This document shows, piece by piece, positions 24,001 through 35,885 of a DNA stretch of 64,000 nt. Each line of letters begins with the position of its first letter. Positions within the stretch are counted from its first letter, which is position 1. The stretch spans positions 53,276 to 117,275 of the forward strand of contig UZAN01039747.1 in assembly GCA_900618425.1 (NCBI GenBank). Direction: 5' to 3'. Source of the DNA: Echinostoma caproni (lineage: Eukaryota > Platyhelminthes > Trematoda > Plagiorchiida > Echinostomatidae). A program made the position numbers and the translations under genes. Below the pieces are notes generated by a model, which worked only from the letters and a program-made list of their open reading frames with translations, ran no database searches and was not told the DNA's origin.

Positions 24001-25624
24001 GCTTTGACAGTTTAGTAATCTGACATGGTCGAAGGTTTGGAATTCAAAAGTTTTCAAAGGACTACAGAATAGAACATTAAAAAGTAGAAGTAACGATCTC
24101 ACTAGCCAATCACCTGAATAATACTCAGGGCAACGCCCAACGGTCTAGGCATCTGTTTTCTGATGCAAATTAAACTCCCAACGAAAGTGAGAACTGTTTT
24201 AGAGGCTATTGCTGTAAAGACGCTTGCATTGACTCGCTTTCAAAGTGCAGCCCGCAATACATGCATAAATGCAAATACGTTGAAACTGCGTACTACCATA
24301 ATCAGTCTAACTAATACACTCTTAAAATCTAATCACTGTTCAAAAATTCTTTATGCCTTTTGCAACTCTGTAGTGAGACATTATCAATGCGCGTGATTGA
24401 CGTTTTACGATTGGAGAACGAGACCGATAGGTCGTAACAGCAAATCTCAAATACAGAGCAGACTACCAAAGGTTATAATTCTTTGTGAGATAGAGAACAT
24501 TCGCACCACACCGTGTGACACCTCTGAACCGTAAAACCTGCAGCATACTTCAGCCGTTATCTATAATGCATACTCGGCGTGATTTATTCCCAGTAAGCAT
24601 AAAATAACTGAGGACACACCTGGGTAGACTTCCCAGTTCGCTCAACGAGTTATTTTTCTTGACATATATACCCCTAAGCAGCCCAAATGAGTTGGCTGAT
24701 AATCGTTCTAAATTGCTTAGATTTTTGGCCAGGCTTCGTTGAGCTCAACTCTGCTGTTAGTAGGTGCTTGTAGATGTCACAAAATTGTTAAACATAGTGC
24801 GAGAATTCACATTCATTGAAGAATGCTGCTTCATCTACATAATCGCCCCGTTTTCTACGAAATGTAGTCGACTTTACTAGCAATTATGTATGTTTAACTG
24901 GAAACTAGACAGTACGTTAAATACTTTGATATCAAAAAGTTATTTAATTTAAATTTTAGGAAAACGGAATAACACTGAATTAAGTCCTGGACGCAATCAT
25001 CGTCTTTCATGTTCAAATCATGCGTTCATTTGAGAATAAATACACTTCTCATTCTATGACTGCTTTGTATACTGATAAAAAGGTATTATAAACCACTTTT
25101 GGAACAATTGTGATCGGTTTCACCGTTCACAAGTTTTACTGACAACGTCAAGATTTTGAATTTAACAGAATATTTTGTTTTACTCAATATAGGCGTTTGT
25201 GTGAACTCTCATTTTTGCTCGACTCCCACTTCGAGCCTGCTTAACTTTGTTTATGGGGGAACACAGAACAACGTCTACTCCAATAAACTCATAAAATTAA
25301 CCTGTGCGTTAGCACAAATAATAAACTATCACCCATCAGTTGGTAAAATCTCGTTTTGGCCTCTCAAGAACAAAATAACTCTTCTCTTATTGTTTTGAGT
25401 GGAAAAGGGATTTATAATGTGCATCATTGCAATCAAAGAAGCAATCAAGCAAACTGCAACCAAAAGGTCGGCATTTGTCTTAACTTTCAAATTGTACAGT
25501 TTTCCAAAAGACAATATATCCCTTCTCGTCATTCGTCTTCCTTTGTACAGAGCAAACTCCTGTTGGCAAACACTGTAAATTTCTGAAACATGGGACATAG
25601 TTTACCGCTGAATAAAGCTGACCA
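21096..25624. other. No recognisable gene
   Basis: AT-rich sequence with a (ATTA)n run at 21351-21369. ORFs of 60-100 codons (20935-21234, 22448-22654 and 24163-24396) lack domain signatures. No RT or tRNA-like blocks were recognised. Confidence 0.45.
21351..21369. repeat. (ATTA)n microsatellite
   Basis: Nearly five tandem ATTA units followed by ATCA. Confidence 0.85.
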
Positions 25625-25815
25625 AATGAAGACGGTGGTGGCCAATTGGTTAGTAGACCAACTAGTGACCTGGGTGTCCCGGGTTCAAACCGCTCCACGG
25701 ACGCCCGTCTTTCCTATATCTGTATTTTCCCCAGGCAGCCTTTGTATGACCACAAACCGCTTTCTGAAAGTTGACTGTGCATTTGTATATTCAATAAATA
25801 GAAAAAGAAAGTAAA
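25625..25815 (+). repeat. tRNA-derived SINE, family 2
   Basis: An A-box-like TGGCCAATTGGTTAGTAGAC (from 25638) and a B box GGGTTCAAACC (25681-25691) lie at tRNA-like spacing. They are followed by a unique body and an A-rich tail, AATAAATAGAAAAAGAAAG. The head matches polymerase III tRNA promoters, but no CCA end or complete cloverleaf follows. The body differs from family 1. Confidence 0.6.
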
Positions 25816-27009
25816 ATACGTTTTTTATACAGCTTCGTTGATTTTGTGACTAAAAACCGTTGACAAATGTTGAGCATAAAAATTGGAAGATCAAGAAAGT
25901 TACTTAAAAAGTAATTAATTTGCTATCTGTGGGTTAGGTACTATTAGAGTACAGATAAACATTACAAGTAATGGCTTTTACAATGTTTGCATGTGATATT
26001 TATTTTAACATTTCTAATACTTCAAAAACCTATAAATACGAATTCCTTAATATTTTGATTTTATGGCAAAGGTTTTGGTGTACACGGTTGAAAATAATTA
26101 TTCTAGTGCTTCACCATGTTCCAATTTCACTTTCGATGGAAAATTCAAAACTTTTCTAATGACGCCTGAGAAGTTTGCACAGGATCCACAGATTGACCAA
26201 AACCCTGAACTCAAATGAGCTCTGATTGACGTAACTGGTGAAACACCTAGAAACGGTTATGATTCGATTATCTAATATAGATATGCCATAGGAGGATCAA
26301 ATCTCATTTGGGAAATGCTTTATATAGATAGGATTGTTTTTAACTGTCTAGAAACGCATCTTTTACAAACAATTGATTGAGTTATTTTACAAAACGCCTA
26401 AACTTTACAATCAAAATGTTTTGAGTTATTTTAGTATGGCACATTAGAAAGGAACTGCCAAAAACTGGATCATTTCGGGATATTCAACCCTCTAAAAATG
26501 TGCCTCCAGGCATTTTCAAATATCCATTAGTTTCGCCTAGTAATCGTAAGATGCAATATCTTCTTATTCAACCCCGATTGAATCTGGTCAAAATCCGTTA
26601 CGTCCCAGTTTAATAAAATGCCTTGATTGAGACTAAAACATCCGTTATCCAAAATCAATACAAATATTCGATAATCTGCCAATAGTATACAATAAACAGA
26701 AAAATATAATAGCTACCTACGAACAACATCGATGTGCGTAATCGAAGATTACTAGGTGTGATGGTCACTCTCATTCGTGGTCATTGAGTAACTTTGGAAC
26801 AAAATATTTTTCATGCTACTGGGTTGAGCGTTATCCTCTTCCGATGACTCGCTCACAACACTCGAAACATTATAAGAAACTTGCCATAACATGAATTCTT
26901 GCATGCAACTGATGTACGAGTTCATAGAAGTGAATGACATGTCTGGTGCAGTGCATTTACAAGAATGCACTCTTGCGCTGTTCGTGTGTGCAATGGACAG
27001 ATGAACGTC
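25816..27009. other. AT-rich flank 3' of the RASL10 gene
   Basis: This is downstream of the minus-strand GTPase gene and should include its 3' UTR. I found no convincing AATAAA on the minus strand close to the stop codon, so the transcript end is not placed. No other gene was seen. Confidence 0.4.
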
Positions 27010-28359
27010 TCACATTGCTGAGCAATTATTCCTGCGCAAAACGTTCTGTACTGCCCGTGCGGCGGTTGGTCTGTGGGACTGTTGTTCTTTATTCTCAAGT
27101 AGTTTCATCAGTTCTTTAAAAACAGTTAGAACATGCCAGTTATACTTTGCTGAACATTCCACCAAGACTGTGCCTTTCCATTGTTTTTTCACCAGCAGAG
27201 CTATCTCACGACGTATATTCATACGGGTTGTGGTGGAAGCTGCCACGGCATCGTTACAGCTCAACATTGTGGTAGCACCATAGTTTACTATGGGTAGGGT
27301 AACAGTGTTCGTGGATGGAATTCCATCCACTTTATTGGCCACCAGCAACACGGGAGTGTCAGGACATTCGGATATGATCTGGTCGCGCAATTTCCGAATA
27401 TATTGAAATGATTTTTCTGAAGTCACATCAAACACGAGAAGAAAAGCGGCCGCTGACCTCAGACACCAACCACGATATTCGGCCCACTCTTCAAAAGAAC
27501 TGCTTGGGTATTTTCCATCGAGGGCTGGACAATCAATAATGCGTAAATGATAAATCCGATCGTTGAATGTAACTACTGGATCGTAATATTCTGGTTCAAA
27601 AGTTGTTGGAGCTGGATTGAAAGACCCGGTACAATAAACAAATTGTTTTACAAGTGTTGTTTTGCCACATCTTCGACTACCTAAAACAGGAACCCGTGTT
27701 AGTGTTACTGTGGGAGTGGTTGCAGAGCTGACACTGTCTTCACTCTCAAGTACAATCGAACTGGGAAGGTTCCCGTTGCTTGGTTTCAAAGCAGAAAATA
27801 TAGGGCCAGGGAGAGGAGGAACCTTTTTTAGGGCAACCCACTCACGTCGAGCTGGAGGAGTTTTCGATCTTACACGTCGTTCTGAACTTCGTGGCCTCTC
27901 GGAGCTCCCAGATACTTCGGTTTTAGTGGGTAGTGGCAAATGAGCAGATCTTGGTCGCGGTTTGTCCTTATTTCGAGGTGCTTGTACGTCTGCCGTATTC
28001 CGCTCAGCTTTCTCAGTGGATTTTGCGGACCGTCTTACATGAGTTTTCAAGGGAACAAGGGAGAAGAGTTCACCCGCTCGATATGAAGTACGACTGGATC
28101 CATTACCAGTACGAACAACTGCCACACCAGTGTCATCTTCATCATCCAACGTGCTCACCTGCTCCCATCCGGCAAGTCGAGCCGCAGGACTGCGAGCCGC
28201 TTGAAGGGGAATGAAACGAGTTGATTTTGCGATGGTTCTTTGAACTTGAAAAAACAAATGGACAAATAGTCCAGTGAATACATAAACAAGCGCAGGGTGA
28301 GCAATTTTCGAATGATTCAAAATAACACACACGAATGCTGCCCACAAATTAGGATGCAC
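27010..28359 (-). CDS. RASL10: RASL10-type Ras-like small GTPase
   Basis: A 449-codon frame encodes a Ras-superfamily GTPase of the RASL10 (RRP17/RRP22) group. G1 P-loop GSRRCGKTT is at residues 227-235, and the switch I region PTTFEP is at 251-256. The G3-equivalent IIDCPALDG (274-282) has D but not the canonical DxxGQ, which is also atypical in RASL10 proteins. G4 NKVD is at 342-345 and G5 ECSAKYNWH at 401-409, a family hallmark. The basic tail ends in CSAM, a CaaX box that predicts prenylation and membrane attachment. Between G4 and G5 there is an insertion of about 20-25 residues relative to the human proteins as I know them. About 220 residues precede the GTPase domain (Arg/Ser/Pro-rich at 105-175), whereas vertebrate RASL10 starts almost at the P-loop. 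The first 38 residues are hydrophobic and may be intron: a good acceptor (TTTGTTTTTTCAAG) ends at 28245, so the true start may lie in an upstream exon. No other methionine occurs before the P-loop. Confidence 0.88.
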   Translation of the reverse strand: MHPNLWAAFVCVILNHSKIAHPALVYVFTGLFVHLFFQVQRTIAKSTRFIPLQAARSPAARLAGWEQVSTLDDEDDTGVAVVRTGNGSSRTSYRAGELFSLVPLKTHVRRSAKSTEKAERNTADVQAPRNKDKPRPRSAHLPLPTKTEVSGSSERPRSSERRVRSKTPPARREWVALKKVPPLPGPIFSALKPSNGNLPSSIVLESEDSVSSATTPTVTLTRVPVLGSRRCGKTTLVKQFVYCTGSFNPAPTTFEPEYYDPVVTFNDRIYHLRIIDCPALDGKYPSSSFEEWAEYRGWCLRSAAAFLLVFDVTSEKSFQYIRKLRDQIISECPDTPVLLVANKVDGIPSTNTVTLPIVNYGATTMLSCNDAVAASTTTRMNIRREIALLVKKQWKGTVLVECSAKYNWHVLTVFKELMKLLENKEQQSHRPTAARAVQNVLRRNNCSAM

Positions 28360-29889
28360 AAAGTGTTATACACCGACGATCTCATTGATACAAACACGAT
28401 TGGAAATAGAGGATTTTTGCTTGATACTTAGTTGCTACATCCGTTTGATTTTCGGTGGGCCACCTCTGTGCATGGGTTAGAATTTTCAGCTTGGTTGTGT
28501 ACCAGTCTAGGGAAACATCAAATGATTGCTGAGAATGCCTATATAGCTGATCGAAATTTGATTGGTCCCACGGTTGCGTGCGCACTGAGTTCCATCAAAT
28601 CGCCACCATCAAATGAACCAATGAGACCTCCTTAAATGATTCTGACTGTAAATGGTCATATTGGGATAAAATCCGGTTTGCGATTACTGATTTTACTGTG
28701 ATGGTTTATTTACCACACCAAGCCATGAACATCAGATAGGATTGAAAATCTAGCTGTTACTTTGGTTTCAGTGTTACAGGGTTTATAATTATTACCAAAA
28801 TTCTAATTGTGTGCCCTGAACATAAATCTGTCACTCAACCGTCCGTGCTATACAAATTTGAGTTGATCAGGAAATGATGTTTACTTTCAGTGATGTTACG
28901 AAACCTAATTGCAGTAGATTTTGCGAAGTGTTGGAAAGAACCAATGTCACCGTACCCTACGTCTATGTTCAGCTATTTCTGGATAGAATGAGACCTATAT
29001 TATATTATTCATCAAAAATATTGGAAATTAATGAATATTGGAAATGAACATTTGATTCCATTGATCCTGAGGCACTAGTTGCAGCAAACATCTTGTTCAG
29101 CGAGAGGTCAGAATAATAAATGTTGCGCGTGCACACTTGAACGTGGTGCGTAAATGTAAAAATGTTCAGCTTAATAAACACGCAGTGTCTTTTCGCAACA
29201 CACCAGCTGGTCAATCGCGATAAGTCATTCAAAGAATAATGGATCCGACCATGAGCATGTGTATAATACGATGTGTAAAGATTATCGTGATACATCGATG
29301 GGACCGCACCCGGTGGCAACAGGAGGAGAATGTAAATTTGTCTTCGAAACGATAGATCACAAGCTAACATAAACTGAGAGTACCTTGTCCTGAAACTGAA
29401 TAAGCTTAACCATTTATGCTTGCATGTCAATTGTAATTTCTACATTTTTGTACAAATAACAGAAACTAGAACTGTCTAATGGGGATCTTTCCATACTTGA
29501 ATATGCATTGTATAGTGATCAGTTGCAGACAACGAAACTGAGCTCAATCGTTTGGTCACCAGGCTCTAAAGGAGTGAGACAATCAGTGAGCAGATTGTGT
29601 TCACTGATGCATCTTAATTTTTTTGTCTATAGTAACACAACGAAATGGGGATGCGATCTCACCATATAAGCACGGAACTGAAAGATGAATATATTGGCTT
29701 CTTCATAATCAGTTAGATTTTGTAAAAGTTTCAGATGAACGTAGCACAATGCGCATTCAATTTTTGTCGTGGTTGTCACTGTATCTCTTACAGAAGGCCC
29801 TTTGATATGAACGACGGGATCTTTACAACTGCAGCATATATAACTATACTGATCCGGTTCATTTCATGCAAAACAAAATAAAACCCTTT
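28360..29889. other. Upstream of RASL10; no recognised exon
   Basis: The promoter and any 5' exon of the minus-strand GTPase should lie here, but neither could be identified. A 141-codon minus-strand ORF at 29005-29430 has no recognisable domain and untypical composition (Tyr/His/Leu-rich), so it was not called. Confidence 0.35.
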
Positions 29890-30035
29890 AGGGTATCAAG
29901 GTTGGAATAGCCAATTTGACTGTTCAGAGGCACCACGCATTCTTGATGGTCTTGATTTTCGGTTTCACTTCTTGGGAAGACGAAGAAGCTGTCCGGTGCT
30001 CTTTGTCGGTCATCACAAACATTTCCATCGCATTT
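29890..30035 (+). repeat. SINE-like dispersed repeat, copy B
   Basis: The first 95 bases align with 250-355 (copy A). GTTCAGAGGCACCACG and GGTTTCACTTC sit about 40 bases apart as weak A and B boxes. The segment ACGAAGAAGCTGTC (from about 29980) resembles the second half of a hammerhead (CGAAACAGCTGTC), and the 3' tail TGTCGGTCATCACAAAC is identical over 17 bases to the tail of the hammerhead SINE at 63.8 kb. The first hammerhead half (CTGATGA) is absent. It appears to be a decayed, internally deleted relative of that SINE. Confidence 0.5.
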
Positions 30036-30164
30036 CAAGACAAAATAAAACTATTTGAAATAATTATCTTTACCCGTGATTGTTACATTTTATGGTTTCA
30101 CAACAACAGTGTGTTTGTGAGTGAATTTGTGAACTGGCATTTGTTTTCCTGTTGTCATGCCTGT

Positions 30165-30480
30165 GGGATCATTTACAGACACTCAGTATTAGTAGTTTGG
30201 TTCCGCGCCGGGTTGGTTTAACTAATCTATTTTCCTTTTGTCGTCGAATGTGCTTTCGTTCCTGCAACCTCACCCAATGAGGCATGTATTTGAGTGTATA
30301 GCATATCACGCGCGGTCGTCGAACACTCGGCCCCATTGTTTCCAACTCTCGCAATTCATTTCACACCAGCCACAGAATACAAAGAATCTGTTTGTTTGTC
30401 ATTGGCTACTTTACAGTCTTATTTGATTTTGGATTTTAACGATCATACACAGCGATGCCCTCACAACCACAGCTCGTAGA
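30165..30480. other. GC-richer segment, possible retroelement UTR
   Basis: A stretch of unusually even base composition next to the pol-like remnant at 30511-30846 and downstream of it on the minus strand, which is where an LTR or 3' UTR would lie. No second copy occurs in the window, and no TG...CA ends or primer-binding site could be demonstrated. Confidence 0.2.
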
Positions 30481-30510
30481 GTGAATTTGCAAGCAACTGC
30501 TTTCTCCTAG

Positions 30511-30846
30511 TCACGATAATCTGCATGAGCGACCGAGTAGTTGAATGAATTGGAACGAACTAGTGTTTAGTTTAGTGAGAATCACAAACGAATGCGATGG
30601 TTTTGCCAAATGCTCCTCTTGTCTTGAAAGTTCCCTCGGATACAAACGTGTGCTTCCTACCAGCTTACTGATTGGATGGAATTTCGACGACCCCTTTCTC
30701 GTATGCTGTAAAATCAACCCGTACCTTCGGATCAATGCTTCGACCGTTTTCAAACCTTTCGCTGACTCTAAGATGTGTGCGTCTTCCAAAATCACAATAA
30801 TTTGAGCCTTTGTTGGGACCACATCAATCAAAACCGCAACTCCCAC
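30511..30846 (-). pseudogene. Possible BEL/Pao-type pol C-terminal fragment
   Basis: A 111-codon minus-strand frame contains IIVILEDAHI, then VEALIRRYGLILQHTRKG and KFHPISKLV. This arrangement resembles the small domain after the integrase of BEL/Pao LTR retrotransposons (a VVL.ED block, V..LI...DGL.R...V.T..G, RPI.KLV). No protease, RT or integrase motifs flank it, so it is at best a fragment. The similarity is by eye and could be mistaken. Confidence 0.4.
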
Positions 30847-33524
30847 AGTAGGAGAACGGATTCCTCCAATATCTCAATTCTATAATGCCAGAAGCTCTCA
30901 GACCTATTGGTTACTTATTATGAGATGAGATCACATAACCGCAGATTTCGAAAAACAGCTTATTTTGTTCGTTAAACAGCAATAATACATTGACCTAAGT
31001 GCCACCGTCTTACCTTGAGGCATCCATAATCATATAAACCTTATCTGCACAACAGTGAGTGCATTCTGCTCTTTGAGGTGCGGTGAGAAATGAGTTTTTA
31101 TTAAATCATTCGTATCATTTTGTTTACTTTAACCAGTGTCCTAAACGTGACCCGATTCGCGTGTTTTGTATACATTTTGTTTCAATAATCAAGGTTCACG
31201 AAGTTTAATTAAGTGAGTGAGCAAAGGACAGTGAAAATCCATAAAGCAAACTCGGCTGAAACCACGGTGATGGTTAACAAACTTCAGTAAAGCAATCAAT
31301 TGGATTCAGTCACTCATGATCGTCATGCTTTCGGAGAAAAGAATATGTAAATCTATGCAATCACTTGGAAAAAAATCAAAATGGAAATTAAAATTGTCCC
31401 TTTGCAATATACTGTTTTATAATAATAGACGAAGTAACTGGAATATAAGTTATCCCTTATTGATTTCTAGACTTCCCACTGAAATAATTTTGCAGGATTT
31501 CCATCGGTTAAATTGGATTGTATAATCAAATTGCTGGTATTTACAATGTCGTTTTGGAAACGGTTTGTTTGGAATTCAAAACAATCAGTTACTCCGAAGT
31601 ATTCCTGTAAATCCGAAAACAAGCATCACAAGAGACTTTTTTGGGAGCCCTCGGGGGTTAGAGAATAGCATTTTAAATGGACGGTTACTATAAAAGTCTA
31701 CATCAGAACATCGGTACCGGTATGCTCTAATTTGCGTTCCACTTGAGGTGGATGACACAACAATTTATTATACAATCAATTTTTCAATAATTTCTCCCTA
31801 GTTACAAGATGCACACCATTGTATTTGTACAACGTGAAGTCGGGAAATGTTTCTCTTGGTTTCTAGTTTTAGACTCAACAAATTATCGATGTGACCACAA
31901 AGAGGAAAATACCATGCAAACGTGAAAAAAATTAAATCTTCCTGAGTAAACATTGTGGTGCAGTAGACTGAATAAAACGTAACACAGTTGGAACGCATTT
32001 GTTAGTTTGATCTATCATTATTTCCAGGAAACTTCACGCTACTACTATTTGTGGAATATGATTTCGCAGAGCATTTCCTAACGAGTTTTATGCTGTTGCA
32101 CTTTAATCGGCTTTCTATTTGATGTTGCATGGTAAGAAGATTTTATCCACACCATTCAATCCTTTCCCGGATGTACAATTAGTGTTTTCTGTTCTTTAGT
32201 CACATTGCGCATATTCACTTGGGTGAACACTCTTTTCTATCGGTAAACGTACTCTGCTGTTTTTTCACTTATCGTTTCCTCTAGGCAAAAGCTTTGTTTG
32301 TCCTTTAGTACCCACAAAAGTGTGTGCTATCATGATGAATAACGAATTTGACCAGTGTCATTTTTTCAACCCTAGCATTGCAGCACTTTGATTGTCTGGT
32401 ATATTCAGATGTAACTTACGGTTTTCATTTTCATAGAATACATTGATTTCAGCTTGAGGTGCAAAGACCTTTATAAAATACAAAGTATGTTTGCTTGTTA
32501 ACAACTACAGTACACTGTGCTCCATGGGGTAACCGAAGATGCAAAATCTCAAATACCAACGTTTTAAAGTTTATGCTGAACCCTAACCAAAATATCATGG
32601 ACAGAAAGTCAGCGAACTTGAATCTATTTCCTCTAGATTAACTGTGATAAGACAAGATTGTTATATAACAGGTGAAAGACTGAAGAAACACTATTTTAAA
32701 TCTTCATACCTGAATAGTGAATCACCAATGAACAAAGCTGGATTGAGAAAAATGCTGTTTGTCTAAACATTGAGCTCTAAATTTGTGGGCTTTCGAAAAA
32801 AGGTATTTTGTTTTGAGCCAATCTCATTGTAATAAAACCTCGCATAGCTTCTGCAAATAATTTGACAGCAATCAAATGGACGTGATGCATGGCAAAGCTA
32901 CTGCAATCTCAGGGGATTTCCATCAAAATTTTCTTTCGACTGCCTGATTGTTATGCTTCATATGCCATTTAGACCAATATTTTACATTTTGGATTATTGT
33001 GTTTCATATGTGAAATTAAAAGACTATTTGTTTTGCTTGCGATGATAATAAGTAAGGGATAATTAGATGGATAATATTATTATTATTTTGTTCAATTTGT
33101 GGACACTTAGACAACATAAGTAGGATCGGACGCGTCGCATGAACCCAAACTAAGCTTTTATAAAGCGTATGCTTGAACATCTGAGCTACGAATCGCCACT
33201 GATAACACTGATATTTTCACATTATTTTGAACCAACCAACTGAAATGTTTGCAAAATATTCCAGCTGGTATACAGGCAACGTTGTACACGAATTTTCCTA
33301 AGAGTTCACTGGAATCCATCGATTGAACTTCTTAGGTAAAGTTACTAGTTCAAGTCAGGTTTTTAGGCAGAAACAATGTATCACGAATGGGAAAAGCACT
33401 TCCGTCTTCAGTTAAACATTTTTATTATTCATTTTGATTTGTGAAACCTGAATACCACCCAGAAACTCAAAAACATTTATTTTTCATTTTTTCTCCCTAT
33501 TGCTTATGATACAGTTTTTAGGAA
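30847..33524. other. No recognisable gene
   Basis: AT-rich with only short ORFs and no repeat or splice-bounded coding stretch recognised. Confidence 0.45.
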
Positions 33525-33650
33525 GACTTAAGTGGGCAATCCGTGGGCGGCCATAGAACACAATGGTTGTCAGAAGGTAGCGGTGGGATTTGAACACATA
33601 TCCTGCAAAGTGCCAATCTCATGACCAAGCCAAGAGCACGTTCTGATTCC
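33525..33650 (-). repeat. tRNA-derived SINE fragment
   Basis: The minus strand reads an A-box-like TGGCTTGGTCATGAGATTGG (complement of 33613-33632), then a B box GTGTTCAAATCCC (complement of 33585-33597). A short body with CATTGTGTTCTATGGCCGCC follows, reminiscent of the family 1 body (CATTGTGTGTTGCACGGC...), so it is probably a divergent family 1 copy. Confidence 0.6.
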
Positions 33651-35269
33651 ATCTTTTGTACTTTATCATTAATACCCCTACACTTATCTTCCGAATTCTG
33701 GAAGCCAGAAGCGCTTTCTGCTCTAAACACTTAGTTTTAAACTAATATATTTTATAACAGTCCCCTAAACTTTGAACGTTTATGTTTCACAACTAACCTT
33801 TTGCGCACTAACTTGGTTACATTAACCACGAGTTTGGGTAGCGAGTCTTCAAATATGCATTTGTTAAACCATGTTTTCGACCAATTTTTAATTTTGGTGT
33901 AACGACCAAAATCCTTCCAGGGTTCAGTTTAAAAGTTGTTTACCAGTTCTCGATTTGATCATAACGAAATGCACAGTGTTCCATGATTCACCAGTACTTC
34001 GGTGTGTACTAAAATGTTGCATATGACTTGCTCATAAGCGTCTAATTAAAAAACGCAACCGGAGTTTACCAAACCAATCGTGCCAGGACACAAAATGAAT
34101 AACCTTTATAGCGGTATTCGATTGTGGTTTGACCACCTCTCAGTGCCAAATGATTAAATAAATAGGTTTATTCCGCAGGAATACTTTAAAATCTTCCTAA
34201 TATAATAATAAAATATCCCCCTTGCTCAGAAAATGATATTTGTTATTCAGGTGTTTAGAAATGCCAAAACTGTTGAAAGGTTTCCGAGTCAACTGTGCAG
34301 GTAAGATCATGAATTCAACCACCTTGTGTTTGAATTTTATGTTTCTTCAGAAGGAGAAACTGGAATTGGTTGAAAAAAATGGATTTCCTTTCAAAAATTA
34401 TTTTTTGTCTATGGAATTACCGCGGACCCCAATTGGTCAAACGGTTTCACAGTACTGGTCTGCCTTGTTCTTTTGTTTATTCAGTACTTAAATTTGCTTT
34501 CTTTCTTAGGTCTTTCCGCATTTAGAGCGCATACAACTCACTAGTACACCATCCCATGACGAATACTTGCAACTGGTTATATGTCGGAGCAAGGACAAAT
34601 CACCCTAAAGGGGTTTTTTTCTAATTTTGCAGACGCCCGGAACCCGGCTGTTTGCAATTAAGTAAATAAAATGAGTGAAATCCTGCCAAATAGATTTTAC
34701 CACGTGAGGATTGAATGTTCAAAATGCACAATGTTTAATTTGTATTCCTCAGATTCTTGATCAAATTCATCTTGCGCAAGGCATCACTTTCTGACCATAA
34801 AAATCACCGTGAAATGTGAAAATTGTGATTCTTTGCTTAAGACTTGTCATTCAAAAATAATCACTAAATTATTTTTCAATTTATATTTGATTCGCGTCTA
34901 CATTTACTCAGATATGAAAAATGAAATACGATAATGGTTTCATGTAAAAATATAGTTGAATTGAGTCGCTTATCGGTTCTAAAAAATAGTAACAAATTAC
35001 GTTCGTAAACTGGCAGATCATATCGACTTCAGATTAGAACCATCGATACGCAAATTTTTCCTTTCTTTTTATTATTTTAACTTCAATAAAGTTTTTAGTC
35101 ATCAAACTGTCTAATCATCAAACGGTGGGAAATACAGTAAATTTTAGCTTGGAGGCTTTTTTGACCTTGCAGGTTGGAATTCATTAAAACATCTAAGGTT
35201 CGCGCAAATAAACCGAACCTTCAAATTGACAAGTTCTTTCTAATGAGTACTGTAACATTATTAAAGCCT
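33651..35269. other. No recognisable gene
   Basis: AT-rich. A 51-base segment ending near 34301 is bounded by plausible splice sites (TTGTTATTCAG and TGTGCAG|GTAAGATC), but it encodes nothing recognisable. Confidence 0.35.
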
Positions 35270-35560
35270 TCGGTGGTGGTGGTGCAGTGGTTTAGTCGCT
35301 GGTAGCGGCGTGCTTTGGATCCTAGGATCTGAGTATCGAGCCCTGCAACCGCCAACGAACATTGAAGGTAGGCAATTTGGTCGTTTTACGGTTCATTGCC
35401 ACTGGTAACATATCGGGGCCTTATATGGTTCGCCACTCCAATTCCCGCGGCTTAGGTTGCCGGTTTCCATAATGAAACAGCAGGTCCTATTGACTATGGG
35501 GCTTTCCCTGACTGCTGTTCAGCACACTCAAGTGCATACTAAAATGAAATACTACTTTGT
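35270..35560 (+). repeat. tRNA-derived SINE, family 3
   Basis: An A-box-like GGTGCAGTGGTTTAGTCGCTGG (from 35281) is followed by a B-box-like GAGTATCGAGCCCTGC (from 35331). A GC-rich body of about 200 bases comes next, standing out sharply from AT-rich flanks, ending near GTTCAGCACACTCAAGTG. No similar body occurs elsewhere in the window. No hammerhead core is present. Confidence 0.6.
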
Positions 35561-35744
35561 TTACCAACTTTCTTGAACATTTATCAAACTTTTTCTACTT
35601 GCATTGAATAGAAATATAAAGTAATCACTCCCTTTTGCTTGATTATATTCAATTGGGTACTATTGCACACAGGACGGGGATATTTTGTTTTTTATCAATC
35701 TTTCATCCTATTTTCTTTTATTGAATAACTGTCGTGATACAATT

Positions 35745-35885
35745 CTCGAGACAAGGGTTCGCAGTCCAGAGAATGGCTCCCATAAACACACATGGAATGA
35801 GGAAAGTCAGGTGATGCTGGTGGTGTTTGCATTGGAAGACGTCTCTACTGCTTGACCATCACCCGTATCCTACGAATAATGACTG
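35745..35885 (-). repeat. Degenerate SINE, family 1-like
   Basis: The + strand GAGGAAAGTCAGGTGATGCTGG (35798-35819) matches the complement of the family 1 body at 8.25 kb (GGGAAGTCAGGCGATGGTGG), followed by a decayed B-box position. The A box is no longer clear. Confidence 0.5.

Noticed and set aside
25681..25700. tRNA gene
   Set aside because: Only promoter-like boxes; no complete cloverleaf, so called a SINE. The same applies to the other B-box hits.
29005..29430. 141-codon minus-strand ORF upstream of RASL10
   Set aside because: No domain, biased composition, no splice or start context; ORFs of this length can arise by chance over 64 kb.
34251..34301. 51-base splice-bounded micro-exon
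   Set aside because: Too short to judge; neither reading frame gives a recognisable peptide.
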